Assembly (NCBI RefSeq): GCF_002591915.1
Contig: NZ_NIHB01000001.1
Coordinates: 28,958 to 92,957, forward strand
From: Marinicella litoralis
GTDB lineage: Bacteria; Pseudomonadota; Gammaproteobacteria; Xanthomonadales; Marinicellaceae
DNA length: 64,000 bases
Reading direction: 5' to 3'
Position 1 is the stretch's first letter. Every line of letters begins with the position of its first letter. The notes under the pieces were generated by a model, which was not told the origin of the DNA, searched no databases, and was given only the letters and a program-made list of their open reading frames with translations. Below, one piece after another: positions 45,520 to 54,688 of the stretch. The position numbers were made by a program, and so were the translations under genes.

Positions 45520-47214
45520 TCAATAACCAGCCGCATGTCCGTCTTTTCTTGACTCAGATGCACCCCAATAAACCCCGTTGGGTGCTCGCATGATCGCTTG
45601 GTAACCACCGTATGGACCATTGGCAAACTGAATGTTGTGGCCCATGCGCATCAAAGACCTGATGGTTTCATACGGATAACCCGTTTCTAAATTCAATACA
45701 CCACCATCATTCATTACTTCACCTGTGGGTTCAGAAGAACCGCTGTGGTGGATTCTAGGTGCGTCACCCGCAGCTTGTATGTCCATACCGAAATCGATCA
45801 TGTTGATAACGATTTGTGCATGCCCTTGTGGCTGCATCGCGCCACCCATTAAACCAAAACTCATCCAAGGTTTGTTGTCCTTGGTAACGAAGGCTGGAAT
45901 GATGGTATGAAATGGTCTTTTACCGCCTTCAAACACATTGAAGTGCCCTTCCTCTAGGGAGAACATTTCACCCCGATCTTGTAAAATAAAACCCAAGCCA
46001 GGAGGCGTCATGCCTGAACCCATGCCTCGGTAATTACTTTGAATCAATGAGACCATATTGCCATCCTTATCAGCCGTGGTCAGGTATATGGTATCGCCAT
46101 GCTCTAAAGCTGGATTTCCGGCAGGGTAATGTTTGCCAGCCCGTTTTAAATCAATCAATTCGGCACGCTTTTTGGCATAACTTTTTGCAATCAGTTCTGC
46201 CACTGGAATTTTGTTGTAGGCCGGATCGGCATAGTATTTCGCTCGGTCCTCAAACACCACTTTCTTGGCTTCGGTAAACAGGTGAACAAATTCAGCTGAA
46301 TCATGTGCCATCTTCGACAGGTCATGCTGTTCGATGATGTTCAATATTTGCAAAGCAGCAATGCCCTGACCATTCGGCGGTAATTCCCACACATCATAGC
46401 CGCGATAATTGGTGCTGACCGGCTCAATCCATTCACCTTGATGGCTTGCCATGTCTTCATGACTTAAGAACCCGCCATTGGCTTGCATATAGCGACTGAT
46501 GGTTTCAGCAATTTCACCTTTGTAAAAAGCATCACGCCCACCTTGGCTCAATGCCTTCAAAGTGTTGGCCAAACCCTGGTTTCGCCAAACCTCTCCTTCT
46601 TTCGGCGCCTTCCCATCAACAGTAAACTGCTCAGTGAAACCCGGGTACTTGCTTAACAGTGGCACCGAACGGTTCCAATAATAAGCAATCAATTGAGTGA
46701 CCGGAAATCCCTTTTCAGCATATTTAATGGTCGGTTCCAGCACAGATTTCATGGGCAGCTGACCAAATCGTTCATGCAACATGAACCAGCCATCAACAGC
46801 TCCAGGGACAGACACCGGCAATGGACCATGTGATGGAATTTTGTCGTAGCCATTATCTAAAAACCATTGGCGACTGAGTGACTTGGGCGACCGTCCTGAG
46901 CCATTCAAGCCATAAAGTTTTTCGGTTTTGGCATCCCAAACTATAGCAAAAATATCACCACCCATCCCATTACCCGTGGGTTCAACCAAACCCAACATGG
47001 CATTGGCAGCAATCGCCGCATCGATGGCATTACCCCCTTGTTTCATCACATCCAGCGCCACTTGTGTGGCCAAGGGTTGAGAAGTGGCCGCCATGGCTTC
47101 GGTGGCCAAAACAGGAGAACGGGTAGCAAAAGACTTGCCTGTTACACGATCTGCTGCCTGAAGGGTCATGGAAAAAATAAGGGCGAAGAAAATGGTAAGC
47201 ATAAAATTTTTCAT
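45520..47214 (-). CDS. ggt: gamma-glutamyltransferase, exported
   Basis: A 564-residue Ntn-hydrolase precursor that cleaves gamma-glutamyl bonds such as that of glutathione. Signal peptide MKNFMLTIFFALIFSMTLQA; GGNAIDAAIAANAMLGLVEP...GMGGDIFAIVWD is the large-subunit signature; the small subunit should start at the Thr of GDTIYLTTADKDGNMVSL (near 385). The usual TTH processing site here reads TIY, so the subgroup differs from E. coli Ggt. RGMGSGMTPPGLGFILQDRG and QPQGHAQIVINMIDFGMD are intact. Single transcript with its own terminator. Confidence 0.9.
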   Translation of the reverse strand: MKNFMLTIFFALIFSMTLQAADRVTGKSFATRSPVLATEAMAATSQPLATQVALDVMKQGGNAIDAAIAANAMLGLVEPTGNGMGGDIFAIVWDAKTEKLYGLNGSGRSPKSLSRQWFLDNGYDKIPSHGPLPVSVPGAVDGWFMLHERFGQLPMKSVLEPTIKYAEKGFPVTQLIAYYWNRSVPLLSKYPGFTEQFTVDGKAPKEGEVWRNQGLANTLKALSQGGRDAFYKGEIAETISRYMQANGGFLSHEDMASHQGEWIEPVSTNYRGYDVWELPPNGQGIAALQILNIIEQHDLSKMAHDSAEFVHLFTEAKKVVFEDRAKYYADPAYNKIPVAELIAKSYAKKRAELIDLKRAGKHYPAGNPALEHGDTIYLTTADKDGNMVSLIQSNYRGMGSGMTPPGLGFILQDRGEMFSLEEGHFNVFEGGKRPFHTIIPAFVTKDNKPWMSFGLMGGAMQPQGHAQIVINMIDFGMDIQAAGDAPRIHHSGSSEPTGEVMNDGGVLNLETGYPYETIRSLMRMGHNIQFANGPYGGYQAIMRAPNGVYWGASESRKDGHAAGY

Positions 47215-47269
47215 TTTTTTGTATCTTTTGTGTTGGGAGTTCGTAAAGATTATAATCTAATTTTTCTTG

Positions 47270-47839
47270 ATGGGCATGAATATGGTAGATCAAAGCTACA
47301 GCAGATCCGGTTTGTTAAATTTTCTGAAAGAAGCGGCGGTCACTGGCATCATGAATCCAGCGGTGGCTCGCAGCAGAAAAACGGCCGCAGAAAAATTACT
47401 TGATCATGTTTCTGCTGAAGAACGCATCAACCTTCGCATGTTGGATGTGGATGAATTGTGCTCTCGCATCCATAAACTCGAAGATTCATCCATACGCGAA
47501 GAGGCCATGAACCTCTATAATTCCCGACTGAAGTCCGCATTGGCCGATTATTTTGACTGGCTGCAGAACCCAGAGTCATTCACCTCATCGGGCAGTCACA
47601 TGGCACCGGTCAAACAAGTCCAAAAACGCGATCGTGATGAGCAGAAAGCCTTGGAGTCAATTGCCTTGCACCATGCGGGAACACAAGATGACATCATCCC
47701 CATCCCCTTGCGAGAAAATTTAATAGTTTACTTACAAGGACTGCCATTGAATTTAACTGCCAAGGAAGCCACCAAGATTGTCAATGTGGTTAAGGCCTAT
47801 GTGCAAAGCGATTCAGACCAAGGAACAGCCGATGAATAA
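47270..47839 (+). CDS. hypothetical soluble protein (189 aa)
   Basis: A helical, charged protein with SRSGLLNFLKEAAVTGIMNP at the start and a conserved-looking DDIIPIPLRENLIVYLQGLPLNLTAKEA(T)KI segment near the end, the latter divided by a Pro-rich turn. No known domain. Several Met codons compete (47270, 47276, 47282); none has a clear Shine-Dalgarno, so the start is uncertain. It is divergent from ggt and its last 8 bases overlap the next gene (ATGAATAA), so the two proteins are likely made together. Confidence 0.55.
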   Translation: MGMNMVDQSYSRSGLLNFLKEAAVTGIMNPAVARSRKTAAEKLLDHVSAEERINLRMLDVDELCSRIHKLEDSSIREEAMNLYNSRLKSALADYFDWLQNPESFTSSGSHMAPVKQVQKRDRDEQKALESIALHHAGTQDDIIPIPLRENLIVYLQGLPLNLTAKEATKIVNVVKAYVQSDSDQGTADE

Positions 47840-48422
47840 ATACCTGATGTATGCACCGATGGCTGTTTTTGGTTTAGCGGCTTTTCTCTTGTTTCAATAT
47901 TTCATGGCACAAAACACCGAACATGCTTTTCGAGACAACTTGGTCCCTGAGCTGATTGGGTTTTGTTTGGAAGGGTTTTTCTGGATTGGCTTGTTGTCCT
48001 ATTTTCAAAAATCCAGAGAGATGCAGCGCAAAAATGAATTGTGGTTGTCTTTAAGGGGTTCCTTGAGGAGCTTTCTGTCCTATTTGGACATTGGTTTTTT
48101 GGGCCAACATGCCGAACCCATGCCGTCCATCGCCTTAGAAAAAGACCCCACCATCATCACCCGTTTCATTACCCAGGTTGAAAACCATGAACTGGATATA
48201 GAGAGCATGGTGTTTTTGAAAACAACCTGCATCAACTCGCTGGCCTTGGTTCGTGATTTGGTACCGGTAGCGGCACAACTGAGTGCTGGACACATGCGTT
48301 GGTGGATAGCCATCACCGATTCCATGCGCCAATTGGCCGATTCCAGCGACCGCATCAAAATAGAAAAAAACACCTTGATACTGCTGAAAAACATCCAAGA
48401 GTTTGATGCCTTGGAATATTGA
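47832..48422 (+). CDS. membrane protein with two N-terminal spans (196 aa)
   Basis: Two hydrophobic segments (about 5-25 APMAVFGLAAFLLFQYFM and 40-60 LIGFCLEGFFWIGLLSYF) followed by a long cytoplasmic helical domain. No motif that I recognise. The ATG overlaps the stop of the preceding gene by 8 bases, implying translational coupling and perhaps a complex between the soluble and the membrane protein. Convergent with a GNAT gene that starts from the next base. Confidence 0.6.
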   Translation: MNKYLMYAPMAVFGLAAFLLFQYFMAQNTEHAFRDNLVPELIGFCLEGFFWIGLLSYFQKSREMQRKNELWLSLRGSLRSFLSYLDIGFLGQHAEPMPSIALEKDPTIITRFITQVENHELDIESMVFLKTTCINSLALVRDLVPVAAQLSAGHMRWWIAITDSMRQLADSSDRIKIEKNTLILLKNIQEFDALEY

Positions 48423-48884
48423 TTAAACTAAAGGATAAACCATCAATGGCAACAGGCGCCCAGGGATGCTCAATGATTCAAGTGTCCCAACCTGCAAGCA
48501 CCCTTGTTTGCGATAAAAGTCGGCGGCGTAAGGATCTGATTGAATCTTCAGGAAAAGGTGGTGTTTGGCACGGGCTTTTGTCACCGCATGTGAAAACAAC
48601 TGTGCTCCCACGCCTTGGCCGATGAAATCTGGATCGACAAACAAAGCATCGAGCTCTGCAGTCGATGAATCAATGGCGATCAATTGATAAAAGCCCAATA
48701 GGTTCGAACCTTTGCTGGCGATAAAAGTCGGGTGTTGTTGGATGTCGTTTGCTTGGTAAGTCAGCTCTGCCTTGACTTGTTGCATGAAGGCTTCATCATA
48801 GCCCCAGTGTGCTTTGGATCGCACAGCCAAAGCACCGATGGCTGCGGCATCATGGGCTTGGGCTTGAGTAATGATTACTGACAT
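48423..48884 (-). CDS. GNAT family N-acetyltransferase
   Basis: A 153-residue acetyl-CoA-dependent acetyltransferase. The acetyl-CoA loop is DALFVDPDFIGQGVGAQLF (about 84-102, Q-x-x-G-x-G/A form), with the C-terminal DPYAADFYRKQGC block. The N-terminal 80 residues include YQANDIQQHPTFIASKGSNL. The substrate is not predictable. Its stop abuts the preceding membrane protein gene with no intergenic space. Confidence 0.85.
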   Translation of the reverse strand: MSVIITQAQAHDAAAIGALAVRSKAHWGYDEAFMQQVKAELTYQANDIQQHPTFIASKGSNLLGFYQLIAIDSSTAELDALFVDPDFIGQGVGAQLFSHAVTKARAKHHLFLKIQSDPYAADFYRKQGCLQVGTLESLSIPGRLLPLMVYPLV

Positions 48885-49059
48885 ACATGATTTTTCTGTG
48901 AAGCCATTTTATTATCAACAGCATCAGCCTAGGTATCAACCTTTAATTGCTTCACAAGGGTCAATGGCCACTGAACAGGCCATTAGTGGTTAAGGTTTGC
49001 GCCGAGCTCATTTTGCGTGTGTTTTTACGCTAAAATTCTGCGTATGGTTATACACCTAT

Positions 49060-49473
49060 TCACCAAATTCGTTTGTCATCTCCATACCTGATCGCAAGCC
49101 CGGTAAAATATGTTGCCATAAATAATCCAGCAGCTATATGCTTGCTATCAAAAGCAAACAGCGCCAACAACCCAAATACCAGTAAAGAAAATTCTGCATA
49201 GACTTGAATTCGCCTTGATGCGACTCCAAAAAATGCAAGCCTCAGCCACCAAGGTTGCTCTTTCCAAACTTCTGATTTTTTATCTATCACTGTAATCTCC
49301 TCTGTTAGTTTTGAAATTTCAACTTCAAATACGGAGGCAAGACTTTTAAGTGTTTCTAAACTGGCCTTTTTTCCACTCTCAACCCTCTGAACAGTTCTCA
49401 CATTTAAACCACAAAGTTCAGCCAAGTGTTCCTGAGACCAATTATTTTTATCTCTTAATTTTTTAACAATCAT
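49060..49473 (-). CDS. XRE-family helix-turn-helix protein with 2TM domain
   Basis: A 137-residue protein: an HTH_3/XRE DNA-binding domain at about 1-55 (LRDKNNWSQEHLAELCGLNV ... VQRVESGKKASLETLKSLAS) followed by a C-terminal part with two hydrophobic spans (about 92-110 and 113-130). Such XRE-2TM proteins are membrane-linked regulators found in scattered genomes. Start ATG 49473 has GCGGAG nearby. It lies beside the cassette-like segment 49573-50155 but outside it. Confidence 0.8.
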   Translation of the reverse strand: MIVKKLRDKNNWSQEHLAELCGLNVRTVQRVESGKKASLETLKSLASVFEVEISKLTEEITVIDKKSEVWKEQPWWLRLAFFGVASRRIQVYAEFSLLVFGLLALFAFDSKHIAAGLFMATYFTGLAIRYGDDKRIW

Positions 49474-49566
49474 ATTTGCTCCGCTTCATTCTGCGATGAA
49501 ATAGTGTCATTTAGATATAGCTGTCGGCCACGACTTTATACCGACAGCAGCCAGACAATGGTATTT

Positions 49567-49638
49567 CTGCAACGTAGTAGCTGTGCGGCGCAAACAAAGC
49601 GCAGCGTAGTTTGCCTCCGAACGAGCGCCTTGTTAGGC
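49567..49638 (-). other. attC-like recombination site
   Basis: On the minus strand: inverse core GCCTAAC (plus 49632-49638), then AAGGCGCTCGTTCGGA, a stem formed by GGCAAAC and GTTTGC, GCGCCGCACAGCT, and ACGTTGCAG at the 3' end. It matches the usual attC layout of marine integron cassettes (R'' L'' loop L' R'). The crossover would be after the G at plus 49573. The last core reads GTTGCAG, not the GTTRRRY consensus. Confidence 0.7.
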
Positions 49639-50155
49639 ATCGTTATTCATGTGAGGGACGCTGCTATTCCAGATAACACGTGCCTGCTTCCATGAACCAT
49701 CAGACATCCGTTTGTAAACCCAAAGATACTTCCCAAGCTCATTTTTAGGAGGTCCACCCTGCACCTTTGAGGTCAGAATTTGTGTGAAGGTGCCACGATC
49801 AAATGCCCAATCGTCAGCTATAACAATTTCTTCGCTACTGTACTTTATCTGAATATCAAAGGCTTCAAAAAATCCTCGCATAGCACCAGTAACGTCTACA
49901 ATTCCAGCGATAACCGGCATGTTCGGCCCCATCATCACAATGTCATCAGCAAAATGCTTACGCATATCTTCGACACTGCCAGCATTTTCTGCTGCTTCGG
50001 TCTCCTGTCTAGCTTTATCAATTAGAGATAGATTGGCAGAATTCTCGGATGGCTGACATGCGATCATTATCATTGTGAGAAATAATCCTGCAAAGACAAA
50101 TTTAAGATTCATAATAGTACCTCCTGTCGTTAATGGTAACCAATCAGATGCCTAA
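49573..50155 (-). mobile_element. single integron gene cassette at a probable secondary site
   Basis: 583 bp. Upstream edge GTTAGGC (plus 50150-50156 read as gcctaac) and downstream attC inverse core form a 12-bp perfect inverted repeat: TTGTTAGGCATC and GATGCCTAACAA. One promoterless gene with a strong Shine-Dalgarno lies inside, and its stop TAA lies within the inverse core. No integrase and no second cassette are visible. Outer junctions TTG and TTGCAG imply an original GTT-type secondary target. Confidence 0.65.
49633..50112 (-). CDS. SnoaL/DUF4440-like lipoprotein (cassette gene)
   Basis: A 159-residue exported lipoprotein: signal with lipobox IMIACQP (Cys at 19) after MNLKFVFAGLFLTMIMI; the mature part is a cystatin/NTF2-like fold of the SnoaL/DUF4440 type (MRKHFADDIVMMGPNMPVIA, then the DDWAFDRGTFTQIL strand and KYLWVYKRMSDGSWKQARVIWNSS). 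AGGAGGT lies 6-7 bases before the ATG. The stop codon is part of the attC inverse core, the usual cassette arrangement. Such proteins may bind small hydrophobic ligands; function unproved. Confidence 0.8.
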   Translation of the reverse strand: MNLKFVFAGLFLTMIMIACQPSENSANLSLIDKARQETEAAENAGSVEDMRKHFADDIVMMGPNMPVIAGIVDVTGAMRGFFEAFDIQIKYSSEEIVIADDWAFDRGTFTQILTSKVQGGPPKNELGKYLWVYKRMSDGSWKQARVIWNSSVPHMNNDA

Positions 50156-50640
50156 CAATTTATTATTAGTGCATCAGTGTCATCTATCAAGATATTGGCT
50201 TCTATTCGTGCACGCTTTTTTTTAAGGATTTATTGTAAGTCATTGATTTCTGACTTTGAAGGAAATTATTGACTGCATGATTATCAGGAAATGAGCGGAT
50301 AGATGTGCACAAATGCCTTTATTTAGGCATATTACTGGCTAAACGTGCATAAAATGAAAGTTTTCGATTCCCGCATTGATTGAAATGTCCTGTTCCTATT
50401 ACATCATTTCAGTGGCTTTCTTGGCATACAACGGCTGCCTTAAAGCACCTGCTGTTGATGACCGCATTATCCAGGTGCGCGTTTACTCGGTGACCACTAG
50501 ACATCAACAACTTGAAAGATCGAAAGCATGGCTTCCTCCGCTCGCCTGCTGGAATGACGGGGATTGAAAGGTTTTCTGAACAATTGATACACCGATTTTG
50601 ATCATTTATAGCGAGCAGTGCTTGGATTTAATGGCGTGAT
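50156..50640. other. non-coding region right of the cassette
   Basis: No supported gene in about 485 bases. A short hairpin ATGCCT-TTATT-AGGCAT lies near 50312-50328. At about 50528-50565 GCTTCCTCCGCTCGCCTGCTGGAATGACGGGG resembles a dispersed intergenic repeat seen in many proteobacteria. An open frame 50376-50567 runs into that repeat and is not counted as a gene. Confidence 0.5.
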
Positions 50641-50645
50641 AAAAA

Positions 50646-50667
50646 AAGGGGTCTGATCAGACCCCTT
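50646..50667 (-). terminator. rho-independent terminator of the BNR-protein gene
   Basis: Perfect 11-bp inverted repeat AAGGGGTCTGA/TCAGACCCCTT with at least five extra A on the plus side (T on minus), 24 bases past the stop of the 1043-residue gene. Confidence 0.88.
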
Positions 50668-50690
50668 GCATCAGAAAACAAAGTTGAAGA

Positions 50691-53600
50691 TCAATGGTAG
50701 ACGTGACCACCATTGACAAACCACGCCTTATTGACTTTTTGGGTGGCCAGGCCCAAACCATTTTTCTCATCCCAGGTGGCCCGGTCTAACAGTTTGATCG
50801 GCTGATCATCACCCAATGATTTGCTCAGGGCTGGTAACTGTTGATCAAGTAAATCTTGACCCGCTTTGAGCGCCACACCGACTTCAGCCACCAAAGTATC
50901 GGCTTGTTGATATTGGGTTTGGCTGGGTTTGCCATTGAATCCAACCACATCACCAAACAAAGTTCCTAACTGCTCTCGCAGCTTGGATTCGCCGGTGATC
51001 ATGCCTTTTTTGGTGGCGGTGAAGCGGGCATTCAGCTGGTTATAAGCTTTTTCAAACTTTTCAACTTTAGCCTGCTGTGATGACTTCAATCCTTCCTTTT
51101 CATTCAGTTGAGTCACCACGTCTTTCAACTGGGCCAACTGAAAGGTCAAATCATTGATGGCATCATACAGCTTCATCGACAAGGCTTGTTGTGCCATGCG
51201 GTCTGCTTTGCTGTGTGACGAACGGGGATCAGGTACCAGCTCAACCGTTGAGTAGTACTTTTTCTTGCCTTTGATCAATTCCACCTTATAAGTCCCTTCA
51301 GCAACCCTGGGACCCTGGAAGCCCGGGACCAATGAAGTGGATGGTGGGAACTTCGGTGCTTTCAAACGCATCGGCCAATCCACGCGGTTGATGCCGCGTC
51401 TTTTACCAGCCACCAAAGAGGTGATGATTTGATCCTGGTCATCCAGTACATTGATTTTCATGTCACCAAACATGTGGCGTTTTTTCAAATAATAGGTAAT
51501 GACCGCCACTTCTGATGGGTTTTCGCCAATGAAATCATTGCCCCCAGAAAAGCTTTGTAATGCACCACCTTCCACCATCACCGATGGCCTGGATGGCAAC
51601 ATCACCACATTTTCCGACAGCATTTCTTGGGTCAAAGCACGCAGTGGTGAAATGTCATCGATGATGTAAACGCCGCGTCCATGGGTGGCTAATATTACAT
51701 CGTGTTCAGTCGGGTGAATGACCAAATCATGGACCGCCACTTTGGGTAAATTCTCTTTGAATCTGGCCCAAGTAGATCCTGCATCTAAACTGATGTATAA
51801 ACCAAATTCGGTACCAAGGAACAACAATTCAGGGTTCACACGGTCCTGTTTCAACACCCAAGCATAACCCAAATCATCGGCGGCCAAGGCGCTCCATGAT
51901 TGACCATAGTCATCGGTTCGATAAGCATAGGTCTGCATGTCACCGGTGCGGTGACCATCGAAAGTCACGAAAGCCGTGCCGGCTTGATGTGGACTGGCTG
52001 ACACCCGAGACACCCAGGTTCCTTTAGGAATGCCTTTGATGTTTTTACCGACATTCTGCCAGCTTTCACCGGCATTTTTCGAGACGTGGATGATGCCATC
52101 ATCCGAGCCCACCCACAACAATTGATCATCGACCAAGGATTCAGCAATGGTGTAAATGGTGGCATTGTTTTCTGCCGTTGAATTGTCGATGGTGAGTCCG
52201 CCGGTACTGGCTTGGCGCTGACGTTTGGGATCATCGGTGGTCAGGTCTGGTGAAATGGTGGTCCATGATTCACCTTGATCCATTGAGCGGTGCAGGTACT
52301 GTGAACCGTAATACAGGGTGCCCGGATTAACTTCACTGACCAACAAAGGGGTGTTCCAGTTAAATCGCAACATTTCTTCGCCGTCACCGGCCACTGGTGG
52401 GATGTTTTTAACTTCCCCAATGTGGCGGTTCAAACGCAATAATTTACCGCCTTGGTATTCAGAGTAAATGATGTTCGGGTCTTGTTTATCAACAAAAGCC
52501 CAAAAGCCATCACCCATGCCGATGGAATTCCAATCTCCTGGCTTGATGCCACCTGGAGCCCTGGAAGGCCCTTCCCAGGAACCATTGTCTTGTAGGCCGC
52601 CATACACATGGTATGGCCATTGGTCATCGTGTGACACGTGATAAAATTGACTGACGGGTAAAGTACCGACCATGCGCCAATTGCCACCTTTGTTGTAACT
52701 GATGTAAACGCCACCATCGGTGCCCAGTACCAACTGATTGGGGTTTTTGTCATTAATCCACAAAGCATGATGATCTGGGTGAACCGGAAAATTAAACCCA
52801 CCGCCAAACATGGATGAAAAAGTTTCTCCACCATCTGTACTGGTCACTGTGATAAAACTTGGCTTATACACCCGCTCTGGGTCAGTGGGGTCCACTTGTA
52901 ATTCGCCAAAATAAAATGGCCTCATTTGAACCATGCCAGCATCAGATTTTTTCTGCCAACTTTTACCCATGTCATCTGAACGATATAAGGCCGTACTTGC
53001 TGACTCCACAGTGGCATATACGGTGGTACTTTGTGATTTAGCAATGGCCAAAGCGATGCGGCCTTTTTCACCTTTTGGCAATCCATTACTCAGTTCTTGC
53101 CAGCTGTCGCCACCATCAACCGATCGGTACAAACCGCTGCCTTCGCCACCTGAAGTAAAGTAATCTGGGTGGCGTCTAAATTGCCACATGCCAGCATAAA
53201 TGATGTTCGGATTGTGAGGATCCATTACCAAATCTGAACAACCTGTGGACTCATTCACATACAACACTTTTTCCCAATTCAAGCCTTGATCAGTGGTGCG
53301 ATAAACACCCCTTTCTTTGGCATCACTCCACAGCGCGCCCGTGGCACAAACAAACACCGTATCACTGGATTGGGTGCTGACTTCAATGGCCGCAATGCGC
53401 TCGGTTTTTGCCAAGCCCAAGTGTTTCCATTTCTCACCAGAATCATCAGAAAAGTAGACCCCGTCACCCACCGAAACGGTGTTCCTGACCCAAGATTCAC
53501 CCGTACCTACCCAGATGTTTTCCTGTTGATTGGGATCCACTTTGACTGCGCCAATAGATTGGTTGTGTTCATCAAAAATGGGGTCAAAACCAATCCCACC

Positions 53601-53822
53601 ATCTTTTGATTTCCACAAGCCACCACTGGCTGTACCCACATAAATAATGGGTACATCACCAGCCGTGGCATCTAGCGCAGATATGCGGCCACTCATAACA
53701 GCAGGGCCTATAGACCTGGCTTTAAGCCCGCCGAATGTGTAAGAATCTATCTTGATGTCTTTGGCCCACAGGGTCGTGGGCAAAACAGCAGCAACAATCA
53801 GTCCACTTATCAATTTTCTCAT
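50691..53822 (-). CDS. secreted BNR/VPS10-like beta-propeller protein (1043 aa)
   Basis: An exported protein (signal MRKLISGLIVAAVLPTTLWA) made of BNR/Asp-box repeats over about 30-700: SDDSGEKWKHLG, TTDQGLNWEKV, SVDGGDSWQEL, STDGGETFSS, SKNAGESWQNV, TDDYGQSWSAL and others. The last third is a distinct domain with a Fn3-like part and a coiled-coil (NEKEGLKSSQQAKVEKFEKAY). This is the WD40/YVTN/BNR-like or sortilin-N type architecture of secreted glycosidase-like or peptidase-like proteins; no catalytic residues can be named. It starts 14 bases past a LolA-like protein gene, so both are made together. Confidence 0.85.
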   Translation of the reverse strand: MRKLISGLIVAAVLPTTLWAKDIKIDSYTFGGLKARSIGPAVMSGRISALDATAGDVPIIYVGTASGGLWKSKDGGIGFDPIFDEHNQSIGAVKVDPNQQENIWVGTGESWVRNTVSVGDGVYFSDDSGEKWKHLGLAKTERIAAIEVSTQSSDTVFVCATGALWSDAKERGVYRTTDQGLNWEKVLYVNESTGCSDLVMDPHNPNIIYAGMWQFRRHPDYFTSGGEGSGLYRSVDGGDSWQELSNGLPKGEKGRIALAIAKSQSTTVYATVESASTALYRSDDMGKSWQKKSDAGMVQMRPFYFGELQVDPTDPERVYKPSFITVTSTDGGETFSSMFGGGFNFPVHPDHHALWINDKNPNQLVLGTDGGVYISYNKGGNWRMVGTLPVSQFYHVSHDDQWPYHVYGGLQDNGSWEGPSRAPGGIKPGDWNSIGMGDGFWAFVDKQDPNIIYSEYQGGKLLRLNRHIGEVKNIPPVAGDGEEMLRFNWNTPLLVSEVNPGTLYYGSQYLHRSMDQGESWTTISPDLTTDDPKRQRQASTGGLTIDNSTAENNATIYTIAESLVDDQLLWVGSDDGIIHVSKNAGESWQNVGKNIKGIPKGTWVSRVSASPHQAGTAFVTFDGHRTGDMQTYAYRTDDYGQSWSALAADDLGYAWVLKQDRVNPELLFLGTEFGLYISLDAGSTWARFKENLPKVAVHDLVIHPTEHDVILATHGRGVYIIDDISPLRALTQEMLSENVVMLPSRPSVMVEGGALQSFSGGNDFIGENPSEVAVITYYLKKRHMFGDMKINVLDDQDQIITSLVAGKRRGINRVDWPMRLKAPKFPPSTSLVPGFQGPRVAEGTYKVELIKGKKKYYSTVELVPDPRSSHSKADRMAQQALSMKLYDAINDLTFQLAQLKDVVTQLNEKEGLKSSQQAKVEKFEKAYNQLNARFTATKKGMITGESKLREQLGTLFGDVVGFNGKPSQTQYQQADTLVAEVGVALKAGQDLLDQQLPALSKSLGDDQPIKLLDRATWDEKNGLGLATQKVNKAWFVNGGHVYH

Positions 53823-53836
53823 TGGCTCAGTCCGGC

Positions 53837-54601
53837 TTATTCGATGGCTTCAGCGGCTTCTTTTTTCTCAGCGACTGCAGGCATTACAAATATTGAATCA
53901 TCAATTTCTGTGTTAAATTCAACCTTATCAAAATTCATGCCTTGTAGGTTTGAACCATTGATTTTAACGTCCATGCTGTGCGGAATCGGCACACCGGCTT
54001 CACCCACTTCTTTGTAATCACTGAAGTAAGTTTCTGCTTCAATTTCTTGACCCATCATGCTCATTTTGGCGCGGGTCATTACTTCAAGCTTGTACTCTTG
54101 ATCCAAGAACAAATGAATCACGTCACCGTTCTTTTTGGTGGCTTTGATTTCAACCACATCAGTGCCTTCAATTTCAGTCGGGCCGATTAACTCAAGCTCA
54201 ATGCCTTTTTCTTTTGAGTTGATCAATGGACCTTCAATGTCAGCCTGGTCTTTGATTTGTTTTAACTCATCTTCTGACATCAATACAGCTTCGGGTTTAC
54301 CCATGAAAGGCATCACTTGCCAACCAGTTACACCGTCAAAAGCTTGAATCCCTTTCATGCCTTGCACTTCAAAAGACATGTAAACTTTGTCTGGTGCTTT
54401 GACGGTAAACGTAAAAGGAAACTCCATTGGTCCTGAAGTCATTGTTCCAGTTGCTGTCATTGATTGGGTGTTTTCAATCACTTCCATGCCACCTTTAGCC
54501 TCCACATATTCGGCCAATATTTCATCTAAACTTTGTTCTGCTTGCACGGTGAATGACGAACCAACCAAACCAGCAATTAACCACAAACTGTTATTTTTCA
54601 T
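53837..54601 (-). CDS. exported LolA/LolB-like protein (254 aa)
   Basis: Signal peptide MKNNSLWLIAGLVGSSFTVQA, followed by LDEILAEYVEAKGGMEVIEN and a beta-rich half-barrel (VYMSFEVQGMKGIQAFDGVTGW, KYKLEVMTRAKMSMMGQEIE) resembling the outer-membrane lipoprotein-sorting/TT1214-type family. GGAG precedes ATG 54601; a longer frame to 54661 is rejected. No lipobox. It precedes the BNR protein gene by 14 bases. It may carry a lipid or lipoprotein to the outer membrane (family inference). Confidence 0.72.
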   Translation of the reverse strand: MKNNSLWLIAGLVGSSFTVQAEQSLDEILAEYVEAKGGMEVIENTQSMTATGTMTSGPMEFPFTFTVKAPDKVYMSFEVQGMKGIQAFDGVTGWQVMPFMGKPEAVLMSEDELKQIKDQADIEGPLINSKEKGIELELIGPTEIEGTDVVEIKATKKNGDVIHLFLDQEYKLEVMTRAKMSMMGQEIEAETYFSDYKEVGEAGVPIPHSMDVKINGSNLQGMNFDKVEFNTEIDDSIFVMPAVAEKKEAAEAIE

Positions 54602-54688
54602 GTTTTCTCCAATAGCTAAAAATAATTTATCAATCATTGTACTTATTTTTATGGGTTTCATCAGTGCTGTTGGTCACATTGTTACATG

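Noticed and set aside
50376-50567. 63-residue open frame beginning MIEMSCSYY
   Set aside because: Runs into a dispersed intergenic repeat at its end; no Shine-Dalgarno; only a weak lipobox-like Cys.
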